A stretch of 64,000 nucleotides of DNA from Nemophila menziesii (taxonomy: Eukaryota > Streptophyta > Magnoliopsida > Boraginales > Hydrophyllaceae), in contig JARWIR010000008.1 in the NCBI GenBank assembly GCA_029959085.1, forward strand, positions 2,666,001 to 2,730,000. The letters run 5' to 3'. This document shows, in pieces, positions 23,706-33,162 of this stretch (the first letter of the stretch is position 1; every line of letters starts with the position of its first letter). The translations under genes and the position numbers were made by a program. Below the pieces are notes generated by a model, which saw only the letters and a list, made by a program, of their open reading frames with translations, was not told the DNA's origin and searched no databases.

Positions 23706-24908
23706 CTATTGCCTCGCATCATTGATATCCAAGGTTGGAATTGCTGGACCTTTCGTTAATTGCTCAAGGAGTTTCATGATGTGCACTTGATTAGCGTTGA
23801 TTTGTGCCACATCATTGACTAAGGAAGTTTGAGCTGCTTCAAATTTCGTTAAACGCTCCTCCATCTTCTCTTGCCAATTTTTCTCCTTTTCTTCCTTCGA
23901 GGCTTGAGTAGAACCCGCTCTTCGAAGACTTTCTTTGATCCATGCATTATCAATATAACTCATTTTAAATTCTAGTTTCTCTTCTTCACCCAATATTACA
24001 TTCGCTTTTCGCACAAGACACGTGATCATAGTTGGAAATTTAACATTATAAACTGATTTAGGAGAGATCGAAAATCGTATCACCTCCTCATAGATCAACT
24101 GTGCCACATCAACTTCTTCTCCTCTCAAAATACATTCCAATAGTAACGCGTTCTTCATAGTAACATCCAAAGTTCGTGTGTTTCCAAAGACATTAGGAAT
24201 AAGGAAATTGTGCCAAATTCTTGCATCTGCTTGAAGATATTTGTAAGGCCAAGGTGCCTTCAATTCTCCCTTATGTGATTGCACTTTCTCCCTGACTAAA
24301 ACATGCTCAAAAAGTAATTCCTCATCAAAGATTTTTCGCTTAGCAACTGCTTCTTCAAATTTGCAAAAACCTTTCAATTTCTTAAACTTGAAGTGGTTCC
24401 TAATCTCCTCAACTGTGAAAGGAACTAACTTTCCTCTAATCGGAACACAATCACTATCTCGGCTAAAGAGGCCTAGATAGAACTCCAAAACTAATTCAGG
24501 ACATAATTCAGAACGGCTTACCATGAACGTAGACCAACCCAATTTCTCACCAAGCTCAAAGAATCTCTTGTATTCTCCATCTCTAATTTCTTCCTTGAAT
24601 ACTTTCTCATAAGCAAAAGGTAGTTCTCTCAATTGTTTCTCTGCAGAAATCTTCAGAGCTCTTGAAGTATCCACTTTCTCTATAGGTATAAGATCTTGTT
24701 GAGGTAGTGTTTTCTCCTTTGCATAATAATAAAGCTTTTTACCATTACGATCATACGAAGGTCTCCCACTCTTCTCTACTTTCTCTTTACCCTTTGATTT
24801 AGAACTATCACCTTTGTTAATTGATTTCTTCTTGTTTAAATCCAATCCCTTGTTACTCTTCACCTCCCTCTTGTTAGCTAAGATTGTTGTTCTAGTAGTC
24901 ATCTTCAA
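23706..24908 (-). CDS. Third ORF of element A (plant retrotransposon accessory protein)
   Basis: This is an intact 400-codon frame between the pol remnant and the 3' LTR, the position of the env-like ORF in Athila elements. It has a Lys-rich basic N-terminus (about residues 1-60), then a globular part with ELCPELVLEFYLGL, GKLVPFTVEEIRNHF and ARIWHNFLIPNVFG. A coiled-coil-like C-terminus follows (WQEKMEERLTKFEAAQ). The middle aligns with the third ORF of B, and resembles the domain often labelled 'putative plant transposon protein'. I see no signal peptide or transmembrane segment, so a viral envelope role is not supported. The start follows a TTTGAGTTGGGGG motif (24913-24925). Function unknown. 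Confidence 0.75.
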   Translation of the reverse strand: MKMTTRTTILANKREVKSNKGLDLNKKKSINKGDSSKSKGKEKVEKSGRPSYDRNGKKLYYYAKEKTLPQQDLIPIEKVDTSRALKISAEKQLRELPFAYEKVFKEEIRDGEYKRFFELGEKLGWSTFMVSRSELCPELVLEFYLGLFSRDSDCVPIRGKLVPFTVEEIRNHFKFKKLKGFCKFEEAVAKRKIFDEELLFEHVLVREKVQSHKGELKAPWPYKYLQADARIWHNFLIPNVFGNTRTLDVTMKNALLLECILRGEEVDVAQLIYEEVIRFSISPKSVYNVKFPTMITCLVRKANVILGEEEKLEFKMSYIDNAWIKESLRRAGSTQASKEEKEKNWQEKMEERLTKFEAAQTSLVNDVAQINANQVHIMKLLEQLTKGPAIPTLDINDARQ

Positions 24909-25952
24909 TTAACCCCCAACTCAAAGCTTTAGCAACCCTTGAAATTAAAATCTTGAATTAATGGATGAACAAGCTTGATTTGGCTTAGGAAATATGAATT
25001 GATGATTAATCTCTATGTGGGTGAGGTGGATTTGTAATGGGTTGGCTTGGATTTTAGAAATTGTGTGATGAATTTTGAAAATTTGGCTCTTTGATTCTTC
25101 AATTTGAATGGATTTGGTGAGGATTGGGTATTTGGTTCTCTCTTGTAATGATGTGGAGAGAAGGTTTGATGTGTTTTTCTTGATGATTGGGTAGTGTTTT
25201 GGTGATTGGTGAAGCTTTTGATGAGCTTCAATGGAGTTAGGAGGGTTGTGGAGAAGAAAAAGAGGGTTAAGCTTTAATAAATTCGGAATAATAAGCTTAA
25301 TACCTCCTTTATAACTCAATCCCGTAACTTTTTCTCTCTCTGGCGGCGCTGCGGACTACCCCTGCGGACCATGGGGTGTACCGCAAGGTAGTCCGCGACA
25401 TCTGATGCTCGAAAATTTTTGCTCTCTGGTCTAGACCCGTGGTAGGACCCCGTGGCACGGGTTTTTGGCTCGCGGACTAGGGTCCGGTGTACCGGAGGGT
25501 ACCCCGCGGCTTCTGTAGTTAACTCCGTCAAAATACCCGTGGCACCTACCCCGTGGCACGCGTTTTTGGGGCGCGGACCATGGTGCGGTGTACCGGAGGG
25601 TAGTCCGCGGCAATTTTTCTGGTTTCTGGATCAGACCCGCGGTAGCAACCCGTGGTACGGGTTTTTGACCTCGCGGACCATCCCTGCGGACCATGGGGTA
25701 GTCCGTGGGGTAGTCCGCGGGGTGCATTCCTTCGCTCCAAAAATTTTCCTCGCGTTCCCTAACTCGATTTCTCCAATTCCTACACACCAAAAACACTAAT
25801 ACCTTTCTCAAATATGCATTATCAACTAAAAACAACTAAAATAAACTTAAACTAAAAACGTAAAAGACATGAAAACATAAAAAAAAACTTCGGGTTGTCT
25901 CCCGAACAGCACTTTTGTTTAACGTCTTTCAAAGTTAGACGTGTTACCTCTG
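24909..25952 (-). repeat. Spacer of element A with GC-rich palindromic tandem repeats
   Basis: Between the pol end and the third ORF, 25340-25725 is strongly GC-rich in AT-rich surroundings. Degenerate units of roughly 100-120 bp contain GCGGACCATGG, TGTACCGGAGGGTAGTCCGC and CGTGGCACGGGTTTTTGG. Many are self-complementary (GCGGACTACC with GGTAGTCCGC). Open frames here are by-products of base composition. Next to the pol stop, the plus strand reads GGGTTGTCTCCCGAACAGCA and TTTTGTTTAACGTC. The latter is also present at the equivalent place in B. Confidence 0.75.
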
Positions 25953-27666
25953 TCAAGATTTGCGAATATAGCCTCCCCAACAACGAGTAAGGCTATGAAC
26001 GTCAACTAATCTGCGCTTGACCCCAGTTTTGGGGCGAATTTCTATCACCTTGGGTGAAACAACCTTCTTGACAATGAATGGTCCCATCCACGAGTCTTTA
26101 AAACTTCGTGGCCTATTCTCGCGTTTGTGAGCTTTCCATAAGACTTCATGGCCAACCCCAAACTCAATGTCTGGCTCAGTATCCACAGGCTTTAAGTGGA
26201 TCTCCTCAGGTGGGACTTTGTGATGTGAAAGGCTGTGGATGATAGGCACGGTGGGATCCAACTTCCTTGGTTTCTTACCCAAGACATAGAAGGTCTCAGA
26301 TACATTCTTAGCATGAAGGGTGATGGTCCCATCTTGGAAGTTGATCACACTCTGACTTGTGGCCATGAAGGGCCGTCCAAGTATGATCGGAACTTGCTTA
26401 TCTGCATCAAAATCAAGAATAACAAAGTCAGTAGGGATGGCGATATTACCTGCACGGACTAAGACGTCCTCCACTGTTCCCCATGTCCTTTTAACTGAGT
26501 TGTCAGCAAACTGCAACTACACTGGAGTTTTCTCTGATTTCTGAAGTCCAAGTCTTTCGAACACGGACTTAGGCATAAGATTCACACCAGAACCCACATC
26601 GTACATAGCTTTCACCTTGAGCCTACCATGTAATTGAATAGGGAGGTTGAAACTTCCCGGATCTTTAAGCTTTGTAGGTAGCTCCTTCTCACTTCTTCTT
26701 GAAACCCTCAGGTTCTCTCTTGGGATCTCTACACTCGCCTCCTTCTCAGGAATAACTTGCGTAAACACTTGTTGTGGTGTAAGTCCTCTCTTCGCAATCT
26801 CAAGCATTTGGGCGTTGATATTTTCAGGTTGGTACGCCTCTACAAACGTCTTGAGAACAGTGTCATCTTTCGGATCTGTATCAGGAATAGTTGATGACAC
26901 TGGTTGAACCCTAGGTGGCAATTCCACCTTCTCTTCTTCTTTCTCTTCTAGCACAGCAGGTGCCACTTCATCTTTCGATTCCTCTCTTGAGGCTTTTTCC
27001 TCTTTCTCTTTAGCCAACTCAGCTGCATATTCCACTACCGATCGAATCTCCTCTTGCACCTTCCTCAGTAATTCTATGAACTTGTCTTTCTCTTGATCGT
27101 CCTCCAGATAAACTTCTAGACAGTCAGATTCCTCGGGGTTAGACTCGGTTGGTTCTTCTTCAATACTGGGAACTTCCACGGCACTAATGGCAGCATGTGG
27201 TGCTTCCTCTTTCTTTTCCATAATCTCAAGACATATAGCCTTGCGAGCTTCGAACTCATCCTTATCTTCACCTCCTTCGATTGCCTTTACTTCCTTTTGT
27301 TCTACAACACTTGTTAACACTTTGTTCAACTGTGTCACTTGAGTAGTTAGCATCTGAAGTATGGCATCATGTCCTCTGACCTTTTCTTCTTGAGCGTTTA
27401 TGGTCGTGTTTAAACGGTCTAGAGCTTGTACTATCTGTGTATTATCCATAGATCCTTCTTGCGGATACTGAGGTAAAGCTTTCTGTTCTAATGAATCGGT
27501 ATAGGCGTCTTGAGCAGGTTGTTGTGGAGGAGCAGGTCTATTCTGATATTGGTTTTGGTACTGACCTCTCTGTTGGTAAGAGTTGTTCTGGGGTCGCGAT
27601 TGATATTGACCAGGATTAGCGCCCCCTTGTGGATTCGAATACTGCATACCCGGATGGTTGCGGTTG
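25953..27666 (-). pseudogene. Element A: gag C-terminus, protease and integrase tail
   Basis: This continues the gag frame after element B. A Gln/Pro-rich and acidic Gag tail leads into an aspartic protease ([15 protein letters not shown], catalytic Asp at 26598-26600). TAG at 26517-26519 stops the frame inside the protease. The same frame continues with LQFADNS and [11 protein letters not shown]. It then passes directly into GVGHEVLWKAHKRENRP, DSWMGPFIVKKV and VDVHSLTRCW, which match the C-terminal end of integrase in element B. About 900 residues of reverse transcriptase, RNase H and integrase core are missing, in frame. The stop looks like an ordinary nonsense mutation rather than programmed readthrough, because it lies within the protease fold. 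Confidence 0.85.
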
Positions 27667-27671
27667 CCCCA

Positions 27672-29230
27672 TGGTGGTCCTTTGTGTGTTCTAAATAAAT
27701 GCAAATAATAATCGAACCACAACCGCAAGTGTACGGTTGTCCCAAGTAGTAATTCTGATAATCAGATTCGTTCCAAGGACGGATGGTTGATCACAATGTT
27801 TATGCAAATAGCGATTGATGCACTTATGACAATGAAAGAGGATAAATTGTTTGTTTTGGTTTTGTTTATTATAACTAAATGAAAGATAAAATAAAAATGC
27901 AAGCAAAAGATAAGACGCAAGTAAAATGTATGAAAACGCAATATGAGATGTAGTACTTGAGAACGCAAGGATCCTCCTAATTTTACTTTCTAACTTATGT
28001 TGTTTAAGGGTTAAATCAGTCAATTACAATGGTCGGGATTCTAAATTCCTTATACCCCCGTCAGGGTGGACTATAAGGCGATCCTAAAGTGTCACTAGTC
28101 TCGTCAGGGTAAATATGATCCACCGTTGGATGATTAAGATTTATTACCACATTGGCCCTAGGATTAACTAAGTTCGTCAGAATCAATAGTTTTTATCCTA
28201 GATTGAACAATTATTTCTGTACCTAAACCCCCCGTCAGGATGATCCATACGCCACATATATGGAATAGCTTAGATACTAATACCTAATTTTAGTTCGCGA
28301 CTCTAAAATCAGTAAACATTCACAAATTGTCGAAAAGAGTAAAAGCCCTAATTTAATTTAATTCAATAAAAAGCCAAATTCAACATTCGTTATAATAATA
28401 AAATCAAGATTCACCCATTGTTTTGTTCTCAAGCACTAATGGAAATTTAGCTCATATTAAAATTAAAAACAAAATAAAAAGAAATGGAATTCATATTCGT
28501 TACAAAATTAAAATATAAGAAAAACCTAATTTTCGGAATCAGAATGACTACGAACGGAGCTATAGACCCACTCCAGCTCTTGTAGCTTCTCCTTTCTTCC
28601 TGCTGTAGCTTCTCTGGTGTTTTTAATCTTGTGGAAAGTGAATTGTGTGAAAAATAGAAGTCCAGACCTCCTTTTATAAGTAAAAATTCGGACTAGGGCT
28701 TGGACCAGAAATTAAAAGCCTAATTAAATGTCCAAGCCCACTTTCTAAGCCCAAAATCCCGTAACTGATGATAGGCCTTCACTAAAACAGCTTTTCCCGA
28801 TGCGTTACAACTCCGATTGACCTCATTCCAGTTGCTAAAGTTCCGTAACTCGATAAGGAATGATTTCTCTTCAAAGGTCAGCGGCTAAATCATCGCTTAA
28901 GCACCTCGAAATCAGCAATCTATGGCCTGGAAAGTGGATTTTCAGCTCTAAAAATAATATCTTCGGGATTTGTCTTCAAGTCTTGACTCTAATTCACGAT
29001 CTTTGACCTTCTCCTCGGATTCCTCTCCTAGCTAACATCTAAAACCTGTAAACTTTACACTAAAAATACCAATATTACGCGCAAAAGTTTAATAAATTAA
29101 AAATGCTAGAAATAAAAAGGTAATTCCGGATTATTGCATATTTAGTACAAAAGTCTATCAAATTAAATAAATAAACACCAAAAATGATGTCTCCTAAGGG
29201 TCTAAAATAAGAACAATTAGGGAGACATCA
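27672..29230 (-). repeat. 3' LTR of element B
   Basis: On the element strand it runs TGATGTCTCC to GGACCACCA. It is nearly identical to 38931-40488. The body is unrelated to the family A LTR except for the first bases and the inverted copy GGAGACATCA about 26 bp further in. Confidence 0.95.
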
Positions 29231-30710
29231 AGACCCCCAAATCAAACCTTTGTCGTCCCGACAAAGTAAAACAAAACAAAGGGGTAGAAGTAAGCGTATA
29301 AACAAGTAGAAGCTAGCAAATAAACCCTAAAGCAATTCTCAGAATAAACCTCATATAGCAAACTCTAGAAACCAATATACACATACACTAATCATGCAAC
29401 ATCAAACATAAATAATCTCAATCATAAAATTAAAGTCGCAATGCTTGAAGGTTACACTTGTACTCATCTCTGTATGATGGCTATAGGGTGGTCATTAATC
29501 CTAACTCGCTTTGAACGCTCCACCTAGTGTATTCCCTATCAACAGAATTATAAATTCACTATGCACTTAGGAATCACGAGGTCTTTACGGTTATAATATT
29601 GGCTTAAGGACGGGTGTGGATGTATATTTGGTAAATTTGAAGTGAGCTTTTGGCTCTCTCCTCACTTACCATCAACAATGTCCTCGAGCTTGAGTTAACG
29701 CTCAAAAAGATGTTCTCACTCACCCATATACGCAACAATTTAGCGTCCCATGTCTACCCACTATAAATAAGATGATTTTCAGAAAATTCCACTTTGCCGG
29801 ATGTTTTATTCATTCATATTTTTTTTTTTTTTTTCCCTTTTTTTTTTTTCTTTTTTTTTGTACAGAAGCAAACCGGGTACCCGGTTTTGATGAATCCGGG
29901 TTCCCGGTTCCTACTGTATGATTTTTCAAAATTTTTCATTTTTTCTTTCTTTTTCATTTTTCTTCATTCCCGGCAAAGGGTTACAAGTATATATCATCTG
30001 CAATTGTGCTACAATACAAAGCTCATCGATCCCTACCCATTTAATTCCCCATATGTGGTCCCACCACCCCAAACTCAAGCTCGAGACATGTCTCAGGATT
30101 GTGATTCAAGTGCGGGTCATATGGTCATGCCTACTAATCTAAGGGATAATGGCTTATGTCGTGGCTACAAAGAAAAGGCTAAAGGCTCAAAGTGGGCTAA
30201 GACGGATAATAATTAATACAAGGGATAGAAGGCTAAAAAGGCACAAATGGCTAACAAAGAACTGCCCCTATCATTTTCCTAAGTTCATAGCTTGTCTTTA
30301 GTTCATATCTAGGTGGGTTCTCTACTAATTAGGATTTCACGTTCTACACACCAAACATATTCCTTGAGTACAAGCTTACTTCATTTGCATTGTTAATTAA
30401 TTTTTCCTATCAATCACCTATGTTCGCATGCAATTGTAAGTGCGTTTTATATCAATCCCTAAAGTCCACTATTTACTATCATAGATTTATCAAAAGTATG
30501 CTTAAAGGGATATTTAAATATTTCTATAGTCAAACGCAACTCCGAAAATTCTTTTATTGAAAGGAAATAAAGCAAATAACACATAAAAATTGGGATGAGG
30601 CAACGAACCCCACCCCAAACTCAAAAATGAGTCGTGTCCCCACGACTCGAAAAGACTCAATAAAGCATTTAAACTAATATACACTAAGAGGAAAGTTTAG
30701 AAAACGTATC
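29231..30710 (-). promoter_or_regulatory. 3' noncoding region of element B with hairpins and polypurine tract
   Basis: It has the same order of parts as element A. Hairpin 1 at 30629-30648 is a perfect 8-bp stem with a GGGA loop. TTTGAGTTTGGGG lies at 30613-30625, and TTGAGTTTGGGG at 30067-30078 is followed by a short GTGGT/ACCAC hairpin. CTTTGCCGG/CCGGCAAAG arms lie near 29793 and 29970. The 26-bp block is at 29641-29666, hairpin 2 at 29248-29266, and polypurine tract TTTGATTTGGGGG at 29234-29246. Between the arms lie a T-rich tract and one AACCGGGTACCCGGTT palindrome (29871-29886). Confidence 0.75.
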
Positions 30711-32027
30711 TTAACCAGCGCGAGGCTGGTTATCGGTGTTGCGTTCTGGACCTTTATCTCGCGTAACAGCATCATAAACCGCGTTTTGAAGTGTATTTAC
30801 GCCTAGGATTAAATTTCGAAGCAGGTCCAATTCTTTTGTAACGTTTCCCAAGGTAGCAATCATCCTCTCCTGATTCTCTTCCAACACCTGAATCTTCGAT
30901 TCCAACTCAGGTACAGTTTTCGCTTTCTTTGATTGAGGAGTTCTAGGACTTCTTGTAGTTCGCGTTGCTTCTTCATGGATGTTCTTGATTGTGCTCAAAG
31001 CTATACTCACACCAACTGAAACAGTATCAATATCTGCGTCCTTACGCGGAATCTTTGCGTCTAGACACAACTGAGTAATAGTACAAGGAAACTTCAGATT
31101 TTGTTGTTTCATTGGTGATTTCGCGAATTCCATGATTGTATCATAAATGATCTTAGCAACATCAAATGGTTTCTCCTCCAAAATACACTTAATAACAAAT
31201 ATGTGCTCTTTCTTCAACTCGGAAGTGTGTTTAATACCAAAGAAAGTGGGTATTATGAAACGAGACCAAACCTTAGCACGAGGTGTCAAACTACTGCTGT
31301 AAAACTGTCCAGGATACCTTTCACCTTCAGGAATTGGGCTAGTCCCATTAACAAGCACGGTCCCCCAAAGGGATTCAAAATCAAAAGAAGGGTCATTAAG
31401 AGTTTCTTGGAAGGGGCATGTTCCAGAAAAGTTGGGTAGTTTCAATGATTTCCGAATACGTTCAATAGAGAAAGGAACTATCTTTTTGCGGATATCAATG
31501 GCATCATGGGAGGTAGCTAAACCTTCGTAAAATTCTCGCACAAAAGTAGGAATAAACTCAAGCTTCCTTTCTTGTAACTCTTTCCAACCAAACTTAGCAC
31601 ATGTCACAGCATATTCCTTGTAATCACTACTCATAATACCCTTAGGAAAATTCGTCTCCTCACCAAATTTCAAAAATTCAATTCTTTCACGAACCTGAGT
31701 ATTCCAACAAGTGTAAACCCTCTTAGGCTTGTGGGCCCACATCTTCATACGCGGAGGTTTCGTAACGGGTGCTTCCGGAATCTCTTGTTCAGTTTCCTTC
31801 TCAATGTTCTTCGCAATTTCCTCTTCTGGTTCCTTCTCACTTTCAATCTCATCAATCAATCTTCTCTTTAGACCTGTGATTTCTTTTCTGTTAGAATCAA
31901 GCTTAACTTCGTCAATTTTTCGTTTAGGACGCGAATCAGGAATCTCAATAGCTTGATCTTGTGAACCACCAATGGTGGTTCTTCTTCTAGGAGCAGTTCT
32001 TCGGAAATCACCGGTTCTGTTAGTCAT
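30711..32027 (-). CDS. Third ORF of element B (plant retrotransposon accessory protein)
   Basis: An intact 438-codon frame lies downstream of pol. The basic N-terminus has several short Lys/Arg clusters (RRTAPRRRTT, RPKRKIDE, GLKRRL), which could act as nuclear-localisation or nucleic-acid-binding signals. The acidic stretch EKEPEEEIAKNIEKETEQE follows. The globular core contains FIPTFVREFYEGL, KKIVPFSIERIRKSLKL and AKVWSRFIIPTFFG, which align with the third ORF of A. The C-terminus is heptad-like (ELESKIQVLEENQERMIATL). No membrane segment or signal peptide is visible. The start ATG follows TTTGAGTTTGGGG at 32037-32049. Expression may need a spliced or internally started RNA, which the sequence does not settle. 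Confidence 0.8.
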   Translation of the reverse strand: MTNRTGDFRRTAPRRRTTIGGSQDQAIEIPDSRPKRKIDEVKLDSNRKEITGLKRRLIDEIESEKEPEEEIAKNIEKETEQEIPEAPVTKPPRMKMWAHKPKRVYTCWNTQVRERIEFLKFGEETNFPKGIMSSDYKEYAVTCAKFGWKELQERKLEFIPTFVREFYEGLATSHDAIDIRKKIVPFSIERIRKSLKLPNFSGTCPFQETLNDPSFDFESLWGTVLVNGTSPIPEGERYPGQFYSSSLTPRAKVWSRFIIPTFFGIKHTSELKKEHIFVIKCILEEKPFDVAKIIYDTIMEFAKSPMKQQNLKFPCTITQLCLDAKIPRKDADIDTVSVGVSIALSTIKNIHEEATRTTRSPRTPQSKKAKTVPELESKIQVLEENQERMIATLGNVTKELDLLRNLILGVNTLQNAVYDAVTRDKGPERNTDNQPRAG

Positions 32028-32445
32028 CTCTTTTCACCCCAAACTCAAAACTTCAAATAATGAGAAACTTGGAGAAAAGTTTAGAATTTTGATGTTTTGA
32101 GGTTTAAGAATTTAATAACTAGGTGAAATATGAGATGGGTCTTGGATAATTTGTATGGGAGAAGAAAGAATTGGGTTTAATTTAAGGAACTGGGTGAAGA
32201 AGAATCTTGGGAAAACTAAGGATTTGATGTTATTTTGGAGAGGAGGTGAGTTGATCTTATGTTTTTGTGGTGAAAGAGGGTAGGATTTGATGATATATAG
32301 TGTTTTGGTAGATGAATTTCGGAGGTAAGGAGGCTATTGGTGCGTTTTAGGTAAATACTTGCAAAGGAGGCCAAGAAAACTAGGTTAAACCCCTCAAAAC
32401 CGACACCACAGCTTCGAAACCGGGTTCCCGGTTCCGCGTCGCTGT

Positions 32446-32484
<39 letters not shown>

Positions 32485-33162
32485 CAAAACGCACCAAAAC
32501 GCTGGATCCCAAGACGCTGGGTCAGGGATTTTGCTCTCCGAAACCGGGTACCCGGTTCTGTGGAATGCGGGTTCCCGGATTTTCTCGATGGCGCGAATGA
32601 AAACGCGCCAAAACGCCACTTCTCAAAACGCTGGGACAGAACTTTTGGGTTTCATCAGCTCCGAAACCGGGTACCCGGTTCTTCCAAATGCGGGTACCCG
32701 GATTTGTGTCGATGGCGCGAACTAAAACGCACGAAAACGCAAGCCACCAAAACGCTGGGTCAGGGATTCTCAGAAATCACAGCACCAAAACCGGGTACCC
32801 GGTTTTGCCAAATGCGGGTTCCCGGATTTGACGCTGTGATATTACCCAAAAACGCCAAGTGTTGCGTTAAAATGGTTGGTACCAGCTCCAAAACCGGGTT
32901 CCCGGTTTTGCGAAACCGGGTTCCCGGTTTCTCCTGGACATCCAACCACTTTTTCTTCTGTTTTCGCCAAATCGACCCCAAACTCAAGTCCTTTTTACCC
33001 CTGAAATCATCAAAAACAACTACCCTTCCTCATTTCTTAATAAAAACAATAAAATTACGAAAATCAAACTAATCTAAATTACAAAAATGTAAAAACTCAG
33101 TTAATATACAAGTAATTGGCTTTTGTTTAACGTCGTTAAGCTCGACGGGTTACCTTACGCTT
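32028..33162 (-). repeat. Spacer of element B with AACCGGGTACCCGGTT tandem repeats
   Basis: Palindromes AACCGGGTACCCGGTT or AACCGGGTTCCCGGTT start at 32418, 32542, 32665, 32789, 32892 and 32914. The first four are 123-124 bp apart, giving a tandem unit of about 124 bp that also contains AAAACGC(A/C)CCAAAACG and TGCGGG(T/A)(T/A)CCCGGATT. A T-run lies at about 32449-32484. TTGAGTTTGGGG occurs at 32976-32987. The frames over this region are compositional. Confidence 0.85.

Noticed and set aside
24945..25319. Minus-strand frame of 124 codons in the element A spacer
   Set aside because: Low-complexity Ser/Thr/Pro/Ile translation of AT-rich spacer, with a competing frame over the same bases.
25431..25835. 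Frames on both strands over the GC-rich palindromic repeats
   Set aside because: Palindromic GC-rich repeats open frames on both strands; the translations are only repeat patterns.
26517..26519. Programmed readthrough stop between Gag and Pol in element A
   Set aside because: The TAG lies inside the protease fold, and the related element B has a sense codon there, so a nonsense mutation is simpler.
27691..28023. Frames within the LTRs of element B, repeated at 38950-39281
   Set aside because: They occur identically in both LTRs, which are noncoding, and match nothing.
30711..32027. Viral-type envelope gene
   Set aside because: No signal peptide, transmembrane span or cysteine pattern. Position alone is not enough.
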